Of a stretch of DNA of 64,000 nucleotides, positions 1-7,917 are shown piece by piece (the stretch's first letter is position 1; the number at the start of each line of letters is the position of its first letter). The translations under genes were made by a program, and so were the position numbers. A model generated the notes under the pieces. That model searched no databases. It saw only the letters and a list, made by a program, of their open reading frames with translations, and was not told where the DNA came from. The DNA lies in NCBI GenBank assembly GCA_964504565.1, contig CAZDEY010000001.1, forward strand, positions 372,001 through 436,000. Direction: 5' to 3'. This DNA comes from Cesiribacter sp964504565 (GTDB lineage Bacteria; Bacteroidota; Bacteroidia; Cytophagales; Cyclobacteriaceae).

Positions 1-1
1 G

Positions 2-763
2 TGGGGCGGCAGCCCGCTGCGTACCGAGGCTACCGGCTACGGATTAATTTACTTTACCCAGTGCATGATGGCCCAGCAAAACGATTCGCTCGAGGGTAAG
101 GAGTGTATAATTAGCGGTTCGGGTAATGTGGCCCAGTACGCGCTGGAAAAATTAATCCAACTAGGCGCTAAGCCTATAACCGCCAGCGATTCCAGCGGCT
201 TTATTGTAGATAAAGACGGTATAGACGAAGACAAATTGGCCTTTATAAAAGAACTGAAAAACGAAAAGCGGGGCCGTATAAAAGAGTACGCCGAAAAATA
301 CGGTTGCGACTACACCGAAACTGATCAGGATAGTACCAACCAGCTATGGTCCGTTAAAGCCGATTGTGCCTTTCCGTGCGCTACCCAAAACGAGATTGAT
401 GAAAAAGAGGCCGAAAACCTGGTAGAAGCCGGAGTGAAGGTAGTGGCCGAAGGGGCCAATATGCCGCTTACCAATAAGGCAGTGCAGGTTATGCACAAGA
501 ACAAGATTATGTACGCGCCGGGTAAGGCTACCAATGCTGGCGGCGTGGCGGTTAGCGGTATTGAAATGATGCAAAACTTCCGGGGCGAAAGCTTTACCCG
601 CGAAGAAGTAGATAAGCGCCTGCAGGGTATTATGCAAAGTATTCATGATAAGTGCCTGAAAGCTGCCCATGAGTACGGTTTTAAAGAAGACTACCAAGCC
701 GGGGCTAATATTGCCGGTTTTATACGGGTGGCCGATGCTATGGCTGCGCAGGGTATTTTGTAG
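2..763 (+). CDS. gdhA: NADP-type glutamate dehydrogenase, C-terminal part (cut by window start)
   Basis: The reading frame is open from base 2, so only the last ~253 residues are present. It opens with WGGSPLRTEATGYG, the conserved segment that starts the nucleotide-binding domain of hexameric glutamate dehydrogenases. The dinucleotide-binding glycine motif follows (GSGNVAQYA), then EGANMPLT and the APGKATNAGGVAVSG segment typical of the NADP-dependent 50-kDa class. The enzyme interconverts 2-oxoglutarate plus ammonium and glutamate in the cytosol. The apparent ATG at base 65 is internal and should not be taken as the start. NADP rather than NAD use is inferred from the family, not from a residue I can test. 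Confidence 0.95.
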   Translation, partial: WGGSPLRTEATGYGLIYFTQCMMAQQNDSLEGKECIISGSGNVAQYALEKLIQLGAKPITASDSSGFIVDKDGIDEDKLAFIKELKNEKRGRIKEYAEKYGCDYTETDQDSTNQLWSVKADCAFPCATQNEIDEKEAENLVEAGVKVVAEGANMPLTNKAVQVMHKNKIMYAPGKATNAGGVAVSGIEMMQNFRGESFTREEVDKRLQGIMQSIHDKCLKAAHEYGFKEDYQAGANIAGFIRVADAMAAQGIL

Positions 764-881
764 TTAGAGCAATTCAATTTAATACGAAACAATAAATACA
801 CTTAGCAGGCCTATATAAATTGTATTACTTTACCGTTAGCAGGAATCTCAGTACACAGCGGGTTTAGTTTTACACGTTCGT

Positions 882-2399
882 ATGAACAAAAATTTATGGA
901 TGGCAATTGGGCGCTGGGGCGTTGCCGGTATGGCCAGCCCCCAGCAGCGCCGGGCAGTTCTGTTAGCGAATCGTCTGGCGTTGTTCCTTTTTGTTTTTAG
1001 TTTTTCGGCCGGTATAGCTATCTTTTTCAGTAGTGGTATTCTCCAGCTTAGTATTATCGTATCGGTTATTTCATTAGTATATCTAGCAGTACCATTTATT
1101 AATAGGGCCGGCTACCAAACCTTGGGGCGGCTGCTAATCTGCTTTTACCTTCCGCTATCTTCCTTAGGGCTAAGTATTTACGGTAAGTTAGTTTCTCCGC
1201 CGGTTAACGAAACCGCCTACTTTACTATTCGCATGGTGCTGCTGGTAGGGGTTATATTACCGCTGGTTATATTTAGCTTTCGCGAAAGAAGGTTCCTGGT
1301 TTCCGGGGTACTACTCAATTTTACTTGCTTGCTTTTCTACGATCCAATCCATACCTGGTTTGGGGTTGGCTACCGGCAAATGGGTTTAGATGTTACCAGC
1401 TACGGCTTTATGCATTATATAATGCTGGTGCTTTTTTTACTGCTGGTAACAGCGTTTTACTATTATAAAATTACCCTAGAACACGCCGAGCGGAAAATAT
1501 GGAAGAATAACAATGCGCTGCGAAAGCTTCACCAGGAACAGGAAACGCAACACCGGGAACTGGCCGCCAAATCTTCCGAATTAAGTTTAAGCCAAACCAA
1601 GCTAGAGGAAGCCTACAAAATTATAGCCGCTCAAAACGATTTGCTCAGCAGCGAAAACACCCAACTCCAGCAACACCTTCAGGAGAAGAATGCTATTCTG
1701 GAAAATAATAATATAGAACTGCACAAGAGCCTAGACGAGCTAAAGCAATTCAGCTATACTATTTCGCACAACTTGCGCGGGCCGGTAGCCACACTGCTGG
1801 GCCTAAGCAAGCTTTTTAACCAGGCAGACGCATCGGCGGAAAACAGGCAGCTTATGGAGCATATTACTACCTCGGCGCTGGCACTGGATACCGTAATCCG
1901 CGACCTTTCGGATACGCTGGATATACAAAGAGGCGGGGCAAATAAAGAACCGGTGGATTTAAGCTCCTTGCTCAATAGTGTGCTTATTGCGTTAGAAGAT
2001 GCCCGGAATGAATGCAACGGCACCGTACAAATTGACCTGGAAGTGAAGAAGGTACAAGCGGTAAAATCGTATATGCATAGCATTTTGTATAACCTGCTCA
2101 GCAATGCGTTCAAGTACTGCGATCCCAGCCGTCCGCTGGTTATTAACTTCCGAACGGTGTTCCACCCGCACGAGGTACTATTGGAAATTGAGGATAACGG
2201 TATAGGCATTGACTTGAAACGGCACGGAGGAAACCTGTTTAAAATGTACCGACGCTTTTCTAACAGTCGCAAGGGGCGGGGCTTGGGTTTGTATTTAGTT
2301 AAAATGCAAACGGAAAGTATGGGCGGCCGAATTTTTGCCGAAAGCCAACTCAACGTTGGCACCACCTTCAAACTTTATTTACCGCAAGAACACAGTTAG
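882..2399 (+). CDS. Membrane sensor histidine kinase (7TMR-DISM-like N-terminus)
   Basis: 505 residues. About six hydrophobic segments lie between residues 25 and 195, followed by a long coiled coil (about 200-285). The H-box is FSYTISHNLRGP with His296 as predicted phospho-acceptor. The HATPase domain shows the N-box (NLLSNAFKY), G1 (IEDNGIGIDL) and G2 (GRGLGLYLVK). There is no receiver or output domain, so it must signal to a separate regulator, none of which is adjacent. It probably senses a membrane or envelope cue. The downstream MFS gene starts 37 bases after the stop but has its own -7 box, so it need not be co-transcribed. Confidence 0.9.
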   Translation: MNKNLWMAIGRWGVAGMASPQQRRAVLLANRLALFLFVFSFSAGIAIFFSSGILQLSIIVSVISLVYLAVPFINRAGYQTLGRLLICFYLPLSSLGLSIYGKLVSPPVNETAYFTIRMVLLVGVILPLVIFSFRERRFLVSGVLLNFTCLLFYDPIHTWFGVGYRQMGLDVTSYGFMHYIMLVLFLLLVTAFYYYKITLEHAERKIWKNNNALRKLHQEQETQHRELAAKSSELSLSQTKLEEAYKIIAAQNDLLSSENTQLQQHLQEKNAILENNNIELHKSLDELKQFSYTISHNLRGPVATLLGLSKLFNQADASAENRQLMEHITTSALALDTVIRDLSDTLDIQRGGANKEPVDLSSLLNSVLIALEDARNECNGTVQIDLEVKKVQAVKSYMHSILYNLLSNAFKYCDPSRPLVINFRTVFHPHEVLLEIEDNGIGIDLKRHGGNLFKMYRRFSNSRKGRGLGLYLVKMQTESMGGRIFAESQLNVGTTFKLYLPQEHS

Positions 2400-2424
2400 G
2401 AGCGGCTTTAGTAGGCAAAGAGGC

Positions 2425-2432
2425 TATATTTG
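2425..2432 (+). promoter_or_regulatory. Bacteroidota -7 promoter box (TATATTTG) directly before the MFS gene
   Basis: TATATTTG is a perfect match to TAnnTTTG. It ends 4 bases before the ATG at 2437, so transcription would start at or next to the start codon, giving a leaderless or near-leaderless mRNA. It also supports 2437 as the start of the MFS gene. I see no clear -33 element. Confidence 0.55.
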
Positions 2433-2436
2433 CCCA

Positions 2437-3603
2437 ATGCTAAGGCTTTACACCCGCTCATTTTTAATTCTGTGCGGTAGTTACTTCTTCTTTTTCGCCA
2501 GCTTCAACCTAATTATACCCGAGTTGCCTGCTTATTTAAGTAGCCTGGGCGGGGCACCTTATATAGGGCTCAACATCGGAATATTTGCCTTGGTGGCAGG
2601 TTTATCGCGGCCGTTTAGTGGCCGCCTGGCCGATACCGTTGGGCGCAAACCGGTAATTTTCTTTGGTATAGCCATTTGCGGGATAGTTGGCCTGTTATAT
2701 CCGCTGGTAGGTTCGGTTTTTCTGTTCCTCAGCTTACGCTTTTTTCACGGACTAAGTACCGGCTTTACGCCCACCGGTGCCTCGGCCTACGTGGCCGATG
2801 TGGTGCCCGATGAGCGGCGGGGCGAGGCTATGGGAATTATTGGGCTTTGCGGTAGTTTGGGTATGGCGGCCGGCCCTTATATAGGCTCGCTAATTGCCGA
2901 GGGCTACTCAATAAAGTACGTTTTCTGGCTTTCTTCCGTAATGGCAATTCTATCGGGTTTGGTGCTGTTGCCAATGCCGGAGAGCCTGGCCGAACCCAGG
3001 CCATTAAGGTTAAACTTGCTAAAAATTAAGCTGCGCGATGTATATGAACCCCGGGTGTTTGCCCCGGCTTTAGTAGTTATGCTAACGGTAGTAAGCTTTG
3101 GTATAGTACTAACCCTGGTGCCGGATTTTAGCGAGAAGCTTGGCTTGAATAAAGGTTTGTACTTTCTCTATTTTACCCTGGCCTCCATAGCCGTACGGTT
3201 TTTTGCCGGTAAAATAAGCGATAAGCTGGGCCGGGCACCCATGCTTAAGATTGGAGCCTTGCTGCTTGCCGGGGCCATGTTACTTAGCGGGTTTGCTACC
3301 CAAGGATTTCAGTTTTTAGTTGGGGCGGTATTATTTGGCTTTGCCGCCGGCATAAACTCTCCTACTGCTATGGCCTGGACGGTAGATTTGAGCCTGCCAG
3401 AAAAACGAGGCCGGGCTTTGGCCACTATGTTTATAGCCCTGGAAATTGGTATAGTTTTAGGGTCAACCTTAAGCGGCTGGGTATACGCTACCAACCCTAA
3501 TTGGCTCGGTTATATTTTCTCTGCGGGTGCGGTGCTGGCCATAGTAGTTTTCCTGTATTTGTGGAGGTTGCAGGTACACCATAAAGTTCAGCAGCCGGCA
3601 TAA
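2437..3603 (+). CDS. MFS transporter (tetracycline/multidrug efflux-like)
   Basis: 388 residues from the ATG at 2437. An in-frame ATG at 2335 would overlap the upstream kinase by 65 bases and add a non-hydrophobic leader, so I reject it. The protein has about 12 hydrophobic segments. Two copies of the MFS motif A loop are visible: GRLADTVGRKP after TM2 and GKISDKLGRAP in the second half. The YVADVVPDERRGEAMG stretch after TM4 is typical of the drug-efflux branch that includes TetA and YfcJ-like proteins. The substrate cannot be inferred. It acts in the inner membrane by proton antiport, if the family rule holds. Confidence 0.9.
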   Translation: MLRLYTRSFLILCGSYFFFFASFNLIIPELPAYLSSLGGAPYIGLNIGIFALVAGLSRPFSGRLADTVGRKPVIFFGIAICGIVGLLYPLVGSVFLFLSLRFFHGLSTGFTPTGASAYVADVVPDERRGEAMGIIGLCGSLGMAAGPYIGSLIAEGYSIKYVFWLSSVMAILSGLVLLPMPESLAEPRPLRLNLLKIKLRDVYEPRVFAPALVVMLTVVSFGIVLTLVPDFSEKLGLNKGLYFLYFTLASIAVRFFAGKISDKLGRAPMLKIGALLLAGAMLLSGFATQGFQFLVGAVLFGFAAGINSPTAMAWTVDLSLPEKRGRALATMFIALEIGIVLGSTLSGWVYATNPNWLGYIFSAGAVLAIVVFLYLWRLQVHHKVQQPA

Positions 3604-3605
3604 AA

Positions 3606-3627
3606 AAACCCGCCGGTAAGCGGGTTT
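3606..3627. terminator. Bidirectional hairpin terminator between convergent genes
   Basis: Stem AAACCCGC (3606-3613) pairs with GCGGGTTT (3620-3627) around a 6-base loop. A-rich sequence precedes it and T-rich sequence follows. It sits between the MFS gene (+) and the outer-membrane protein gene (-), so it can serve both. Confidence 0.75.
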
Positions 3628-3649
3628 CTTGTTTCTGTTTTAGTTTCTG

Positions 3650-4324
3650 CTAACGCAAGCTTGGTATCAAATAGATTAGGGAGGTACTAATCATTTGGTT
3701 GCGGGCATCTTTCGCATCGTTTGAGAATGGGAATGCATTAGAAAAGTCATCCTGATCGGTATCATATAGTTTACTGAAGGCATGGCTGTAGCGTAAATCG
3801 ATTAAGAAGGTACCTAATTCGGTATTTAGCGCAACACCGCCGCCTATGGCACCACCTAATTCAAAACGATTAAAACCGGCATCCTCTACTTCAAAAGCGT
3901 CGTCATCGTCTCCGTCTAGTTCCCTTTTGCCACTAATTAAATAGCTAAATGTTGGGCCCGCATTAATGTAACCACCAAGTACATCGCCAAAATGTACTCT
4001 AAATAAAAGGGGAACTTCAATATAGTTTAAGTTTACTTTATAATCTTCGTTAAATAATCCGGCTGAAGTACCTTCTAAAAGTAAACCTTTTTGTACATAG
4101 TTAAACTCCGGGGCTACTGCAAAATTTTCTCCGGCATGAAAACTGGTAGCCAATCCTAACACTAAACCAGGCTTCCAAGGATCATCCAATTCGTCTCCGT
4201 TAATGGTATTAGAATTAGTAGTTGTGGCAATATTGAAACCAGCCCGTAAACCAACCTGAGTTTGGGCTATAGCACCGCAGATGCCTAATAAGGTAAATGC
4301 CAGGGTAAAAAATGTCTTCTTCAT
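3650..4324 (-). CDS. Outer-membrane beta-barrel protein (porin family, OMP_b-brl_2 type)
   Basis: 224 residues. A signal peptide (MKKTFFTLAFTLLGICGAIAQ) is followed at once by QVGLRAGFN, the usual first strand of Bacteroidota PorT-like/outer-membrane beta-barrel family proteins. Alternating hydrophobic strands continue to the end, with short acidic loops (DGDDDDAFEVED). The C-terminal residues form a strand (ISTSLIYLIPSLR). The protein probably inserts in the outer membrane; the specific role is unknown. It is monocistronic and ends against a bidirectional terminator. Confidence 0.85.
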   Translation of the reverse strand: MKKTFFTLAFTLLGICGAIAQTQVGLRAGFNIATTTNSNTINGDELDDPWKPGLVLGLATSFHAGENFAVAPEFNYVQKGLLLEGTSAGLFNEDYKVNLNYIEVPLLFRVHFGDVLGGYINAGPTFSYLISGKRELDGDDDDAFEVEDAGFNRFELGGAIGGGVALNTELGTFLIDLRYSHAFSKLYDTDQDDFSNAFPFSNDAKDARNQMISTSLIYLIPSLR

Positions 4325-4494
4325 AATTAAAAGTTGCTTTGATGATAAAAGTACAAAACTGCTTAACTAACGTAGGCCACAAAAATTGGTTTACCCTGCC
4401 GCATAATGCTTAGGTTAAGAAATATGCCGATACTAGTAACAAGGTGTTAGTAATTAGGGTATTATATACAGACTATTACCTAACTGAAATTAGT

Positions 4495-4752
4495 ATGAAC
4501 ACCAACCGATCTATTGAAAAGCTGGTAAACGGCCGGCAATTAAGTATGAAAGATGATATTGTAACCCCACCCCAGAAAATTACGGCGGAGTTGCAGCGTA
4601 TGCAAAATACGAATAACCAACCCGGCGGCAGCCGCCACGAAGACGAAGATTGCCAAAAGGCTAGTTTAGGCGGGCAAATTTTAACCCCGCAGCGCAAAAT
4701 GAATATGGCTTGGCAAGAAATTCAGGGTAAAAAGAACCAAGGAGCGGTTTAA
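4495..4752 (+). CDS. Small hypothetical protein with an internal duplication
   Basis: 85 residues from the ATG at 4495; an in-frame TTG at 4444 gives an implausible leader. The family is not recognised. Two segments of about 23 residues resemble each other: one starts DIVTPPQKITAELQRMQN and the other QILTPQRKMNMAWQEIQG. Both have the pattern hydrophobic-TP-(x)-Q/R-K followed by an amphipathic helix and ending in NNQ/KNQ. There is no signal peptide or membrane segment. It is hydrophilic and probably cytosolic. The existence of the gene is supported by length, codon pattern and the repeat, but remains moderately uncertain. Confidence 0.55.
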   Translation: MNTNRSIEKLVNGRQLSMKDDIVTPPQKITAELQRMQNTNNQPGGSRHEDEDCQKASLGGQILTPQRKMNMAWQEIQGKKNQGAV

Positions 4753-4807
4753 CTGCCTACAGAACTATTGGTTAAACCTGCACGTATACTAGGCAAATTT
4801 TTTAACT

Positions 4808-5023
4808 ATGGATATTAAACAAATATTTGGTACCATTTTGACTATAGTTGGAGCTATTATACTTATAGTAGCTGTAATGGGCCTAATTGGTTCCGGTGCC
4901 AATTTTTTAGGGGTTGCCCTTGGTATGTGGCAAGCTGTAGTGGTGGCCATTCTTGGTTTAATTTTCTTTTTAACCGGTATTAGCCTGGTTAAAAGAACCA
5001 AAAGTGCTGACCCAAACAGTTAA
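4808..5023 (+). CDS. Small two-helix inner-membrane protein
   Basis: 71 residues with two strong hydrophobic segments (about 7-27 and 38-62) separated by a glycine-rich turn (GSGANFLGVALG), and a short basic tail (KRTKSADPNS). The family is not recognised. A similar layout occurs in the 75-residue gene at 14034, but the sequences do not align obviously. A strong hairpin terminator follows, so the transcription unit ends here. Confidence 0.65.
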   Translation: MDIKQIFGTILTIVGAIILIVAVMGLIGSGANFLGVALGMWQAVVVAILGLIFFLTGISLVKRTKSADPNS

Positions 5024-5044
5024 AATATTATATTTTAGACGCTT

Positions 5045-5069
5045 AACCCGGCAAAAGCCGGGTTTTTTT
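5045..5069 (+). terminator. Rho-independent terminator
   Basis: Stem AACCCGGC (5045-5052) and GCCGGGTT (5057-5064) around an AAAA loop, followed by a run of T to 5069. It closes the small membrane-protein transcript. Confidence 0.85.
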
Positions 5070-5154
5070 GTGCCTATACCTTACATGACTCTTTTATTAA
5101 TGTTAACTAATTGTTAACTTAGTATTACTTGTAGGTTATGTAGGGAATTTTGCT

Positions 5155-5922
5155 ATGGCACAGTTAAGAATTTTGTGGACGGTTATTCTAGTAAGTACGT
5201 TAAGTGTAAAATCTGTTTACGCCGAACCCTTGCCGAAATCTCCTACCCTTAATTCGCCCCTGAGCTGGATACTTACCTATTCTTCAATTGAGAGCAACGG
5301 CCTTACCCAAGCAGCTATACTTTCTACTCTTTCGCCGGAAGCGGCCGCCAAGCTAAATCATACCATAGCGTATTGGCAAAGCTACCGCAAGCAGGCCCGC
5401 TCCGAGCGGAAATTTATAAGCCGCCTGTTTAAGCGTTTGCACAAGCAGGAGTTGCGCCAGTTTACTGAGTTTACCGGCCTAGATGCACTTTTAAAGTACG
5501 GTGAATACAACTGCCTTAGTGCTACTACGCTTTACGGCATAATTTTATCCGAAACCGGTTTTAAGGTGCGTTATCTAGAAACTTCTAACCATATATGTTT
5601 ATTAGTTACTCTTTCGGATGGATCGCATATTATGCTGGAATCAACCAGCCCATCCCAGGGTATAATTACTGATAAGGATGCGGTTAATAGTCGCATTCAA
5701 GAATTGTACGCGCAATCGCAGCGGGCGGCGGTGCAGGCTAAGCCCGGCATTTTTCAGGTAATTGGGTTTAGGCAGCTTTTGGGTCTTTCTTACTTTAACC
5801 AGGCCGCCTGGCAGGCCAACCACGGCAATAAACACAAAGCCGAAGAGCTAGCCGTTATTGGCGAGCAATGGTACCCCGCCTACCGTTTCCGCCAAATGCG
5901 CTCAGTATTAGCGGCTCGTTAG
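5155..5922 (+). CDS. Secreted transglutaminase-like (Cys-His-Glu) protein
   Basis: 255 residues. The N-terminus is a signal peptide ending near VYA|EP (residue 23). A papain/transglutaminase-like core is visible: YGEYNCLSAT with Cys120 at a helix start, then SNHICLLV with His146, then IMLEST with Glu162. Cys, His and Glu are in the order and spacing of the bacterial transglutaminase-like superfamily, with Glu where Asp is commoner. It may be a periplasmic peptidase or a non-enzymatic relative. The C-terminal part is helical. The start codon follows a GGAATTTTG sequence by two bases, which could be a degenerate -7 box. Confidence 0.6.
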   Translation: MAQLRILWTVILVSTLSVKSVYAEPLPKSPTLNSPLSWILTYSSIESNGLTQAAILSTLSPEAAAKLNHTIAYWQSYRKQARSERKFISRLFKRLHKQELRQFTEFTGLDALLKYGEYNCLSATTLYGIILSETGFKVRYLETSNHICLLVTLSDGSHIMLESTSPSQGIITDKDAVNSRIQELYAQSQRAAVQAKPGIFQVIGFRQLLGLSYFNQAAWQANHGNKHKAEELAVIGEQWYPAYRFRQMRSVLAAR

Positions 5923-5987
5923 TTCTTTTGTTCCAGTATTGTTTGGTGTAGATTTGGTTGCGCGTAAGCTAGAAAATCAAGCCCAGA

Positions 5988-6386
5988 ATGAAATACGGAT
6001 ACACGATTATTTATGTTGAAAACGTAAAAGAAACCCTAGATTTCTACGAACAAGTCTTTGGGTTTCAACAGAAATTTATAACCCCTGAAAATGATTACGG
6101 AGAGTTGGTTTCGGGAGAAACAACCATTGCTTTTGCTTCGGTTGAATTAGGAAATTCTAACTTTAAAAATGGATTTACTACTATAAATAGAGCCAAAAAA
6201 CCATTTGGGGTTGAATTGGTCTTTGTTACTGAAAATATAGAATCGGATTTTAAAAAAGCTCTTGAGATGGGAGCGATTGAATTTGAACCTTTAACTCAAA
6301 AGCCTTGGGGACAAATAGTAGGTTTCGTTAGAGACAATAACGGATTTCTAATTGAAATTTGTACTCCAATAACATACGGCGGGTGA
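5988..6386 (+). CDS. VOC-superfamily (glyoxalase/bleomycin-resistance-like) protein
   Basis: 132 residues, the usual size of a one-domain VOC protein with two beta-alpha-beta-beta-beta modules. Diagnostic segments are YVENVKETLDFYEQVFGFQ near the start and GQIVGFVRDNNGFLIEICTP near the end. The first metal ligand position is a Tyr rather than His, so a metal-dependent glyoxalase I activity is unlikely. The gene is clearly richer in A/T than both neighbours, which suggests recent acquisition. VOC proteins are often mobile cargo, but I found no attachment site. Confidence 0.85.
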   Translation: MKYGYTIIYVENVKETLDFYEQVFGFQQKFITPENDYGELVSGETTIAFASVELGNSNFKNGFTTINRAKKPFGVELVFVTENIESDFKKALEMGAIEFEPLTQKPWGQIVGFVRDNNGFLIEICTPITYGG

Positions 6387-6638
6387 AGGGCTGCCAATAA
6401 AGAAAAGTTTTAGTTAGAATTGTTGGGCATTTAATTCAGGATAACGACTTTGACTGGCTACGGAAAAGGTTATAGAAATTTAACGTACAACATTATATAG
6501 ATCACGTTTATATATCGTCCGTTTCTGTATATTCGTTTACTGTACCCGCTCCTGATCTGTATCGTAGGATTCTCCAATAAACCAGTATACAGGCTTTTTA
6601 GAACGGTTGCGGCCAACAATCTAAATCTTACAGAAAGT

Positions 6639-7478
6639 ATGAGAAAGGTTATTACCTTACTATCATTCGCTGCATTGGTTTATCTGAACAGCTTGCCATT
6701 ACAGGCTCAGTCAGAGTGCGCTAAAAGGTCGCTATTTTCACCTATGCCTAACCATGAAGAATCAAGCTGCGAGCTAAAAGATTTTGATAGCCATACTTTC
6801 TATAAATCAAAAGCGGGCGGCGCGTACGAAACCCTGCCTAAAGAAGGTAACAAAATGGTAGTAAGGTATAATTGGCTGGGAGATTGGGAGAAAAGGCCTT
6901 CCGTGACTCAAATTTATAAAAACTACCAGGCTGCTGTAGAAAAACAGGGAGGGCAGTTGCTTTACTCATCCGGTAGCTACTATCATTTTCAGCTAAACCA
7001 AGCCGGAGATCAGTACTTTATAGAGGTTCTTTCCGATGGCAGCGGTATGTATACGGTTACTACCCTAAAGGTAAATACCATGAAACAAGATGTTGTGTTC
7101 ACGGCCAAAGAAATAGACCAAAGCATTTCTAGAGATGGGCAACTTACATTCTACGGAATTTATTTTGATGTGAACAAGGCTGTACTAAAACCAGAATCAA
7201 CCGGTTCAATAAGAGAAATAGCCACCTTTTTAAAATCACATAATAACAAGCAAGTATACTTGGTTGGCCATACCGATAACAGCGGCACCTACGACCATAA
7301 TTTAAAATTATCGAAAGACCGGGCCCAGGCGGTAGTTAATGAATTGATTAACCAATATGGTGTAGCTTCAACTCAGGTATCAGCTCAAGGTGTGGGAGAT
7401 CTTTGCCCGGTAGCTAATAACCAGACAGAGGAGGGAAAAGCTAAAAACCGGCGTGTTGTAATGGTTCTGAAAAAATAA
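6639..7478 (+). CDS. OmpA-family protein with signal peptide
   Basis: 279 residues: signal peptide to about residue 23, then an N-terminal alpha/beta domain (about 30-155, resembling DUF4892 regions found before OmpA domains), then an OmpA C-terminal peptidoglycan-binding domain (about 170-279). The OmpA domain shows the conserved start IYFDVNKAVLKPES, the loop LVGHTDNSG, and LSKDRAQAVVNEL with the Asp/Arg pair that contacts diaminopimelate. It should anchor in the periplasm or outer membrane to peptidoglycan. Confidence 0.88.
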   Translation: MRKVITLLSFAALVYLNSLPLQAQSECAKRSLFSPMPNHEESSCELKDFDSHTFYKSKAGGAYETLPKEGNKMVVRYNWLGDWEKRPSVTQIYKNYQAAVEKQGGQLLYSSGSYYHFQLNQAGDQYFIEVLSDGSGMYTVTTLKVNTMKQDVVFTAKEIDQSISRDGQLTFYGIYFDVNKAVLKPESTGSIREIATFLKSHNNKQVYLVGHTDNSGTYDHNLKLSKDRAQAVVNELINQYGVASTQVSAQGVGDLCPVANNQTEEGKAKNRRVVMVLKK

Positions 7479-7545
7479 ATTGTACCAGAAACTATCTTAT
7501 AAAAACCATGTAAGATAATCGAATAGAGTCTTGTAGTACGGTTCT

Positions 7546-7615
7546 GACCTGCGCGGCCCGACCTGCGCGGCCCGACCTGCGCGGCCCGACCTACGCGGTT
7601 CGACCTACAGCGACA
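7546..7615. repeat. 14-bp GC-rich tandem repeat, about 5 units
   Basis: Unit GACCTGCGCGGCCC occurs exactly three times (7546-7587). A degenerate unit GACCTACGCGGTTC (7588-7601) and a partial GACCTACAGCGAC follow. It lies about 70 bases past the stop of the OmpA gene in otherwise AT-rich sequence. Decay is graded in one direction, as expected of a slippage-grown array. Confidence 0.9.
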
Positions 7616-7860
7616 AATCCATATTTGAGTGATGATGGAGTCGGCCTGCCGTTGCACTGTGCACAATTTATTTCATCGCTAATCTATCCTATTAAGAAAG
7701 CAGAAAAGAGCTTGAGCTTTTGTTAAGCTGCCGGATAGTTAACGAGTATGCTTTACAAAGTTGCGCCAGATAAATTCAGCTGATCTATACTTTAGCTAAA
7801 CGACAGCTCTTACCTTAATGCTGTATTTTTTTAAAATCTTACGGTCTTAGTAGCCAAAAG

Positions 7861-7891
7861 AAAAGCCCCGAAGCTTAACTCCGGGGCTTTT
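7861..7891. terminator. Bidirectional terminator hairpin
   Basis: Stem AAAAGCCCCG (7861-7870) and CGGGGCTTTT (7882-7891), loop about 11 bases. A flanking A run and T run make it suitable in both directions. It closes the large OmpA/PD40 gene read from the minus strand. Confidence 0.8.
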
Positions 7892-7917
7892 ATCAAGAAA
7901 TCAAAACAACTTTATGG

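Larger units (their letters stand above)
7479..7917. other. Intergenic region with a tandem repeat and a terminator
   Basis: No credible gene. It contains a 14-bp tandem repeat at 7546-7615 and a bidirectional hairpin at 7861-7891; the rest (7620-7855) is AT-rich and featureless by eye. Confidence 0.6.

Noticed and set aside
2335..2436. An upstream ATG for the MFS transporter.
   Set aside because: It would overlap the kinase gene by 65 bases and cross a perfect promoter box placed right before the ATG at 2437.
6360..6440. Possible integron attC site behind the AT-rich VOC gene, because GTTGGGC matches a core site.
   Set aside because: No matching inverse core site (RYYYAAC) lies at the right distance and no internal complementary arms are visible.
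7385..7666. A minus-strand frame of 93 residues across the 14-bp tandem repeat.
   Set aside because: Its repeats arise from a period that is not a multiple of 3, it overlaps the OmpA gene and has no homologous look.
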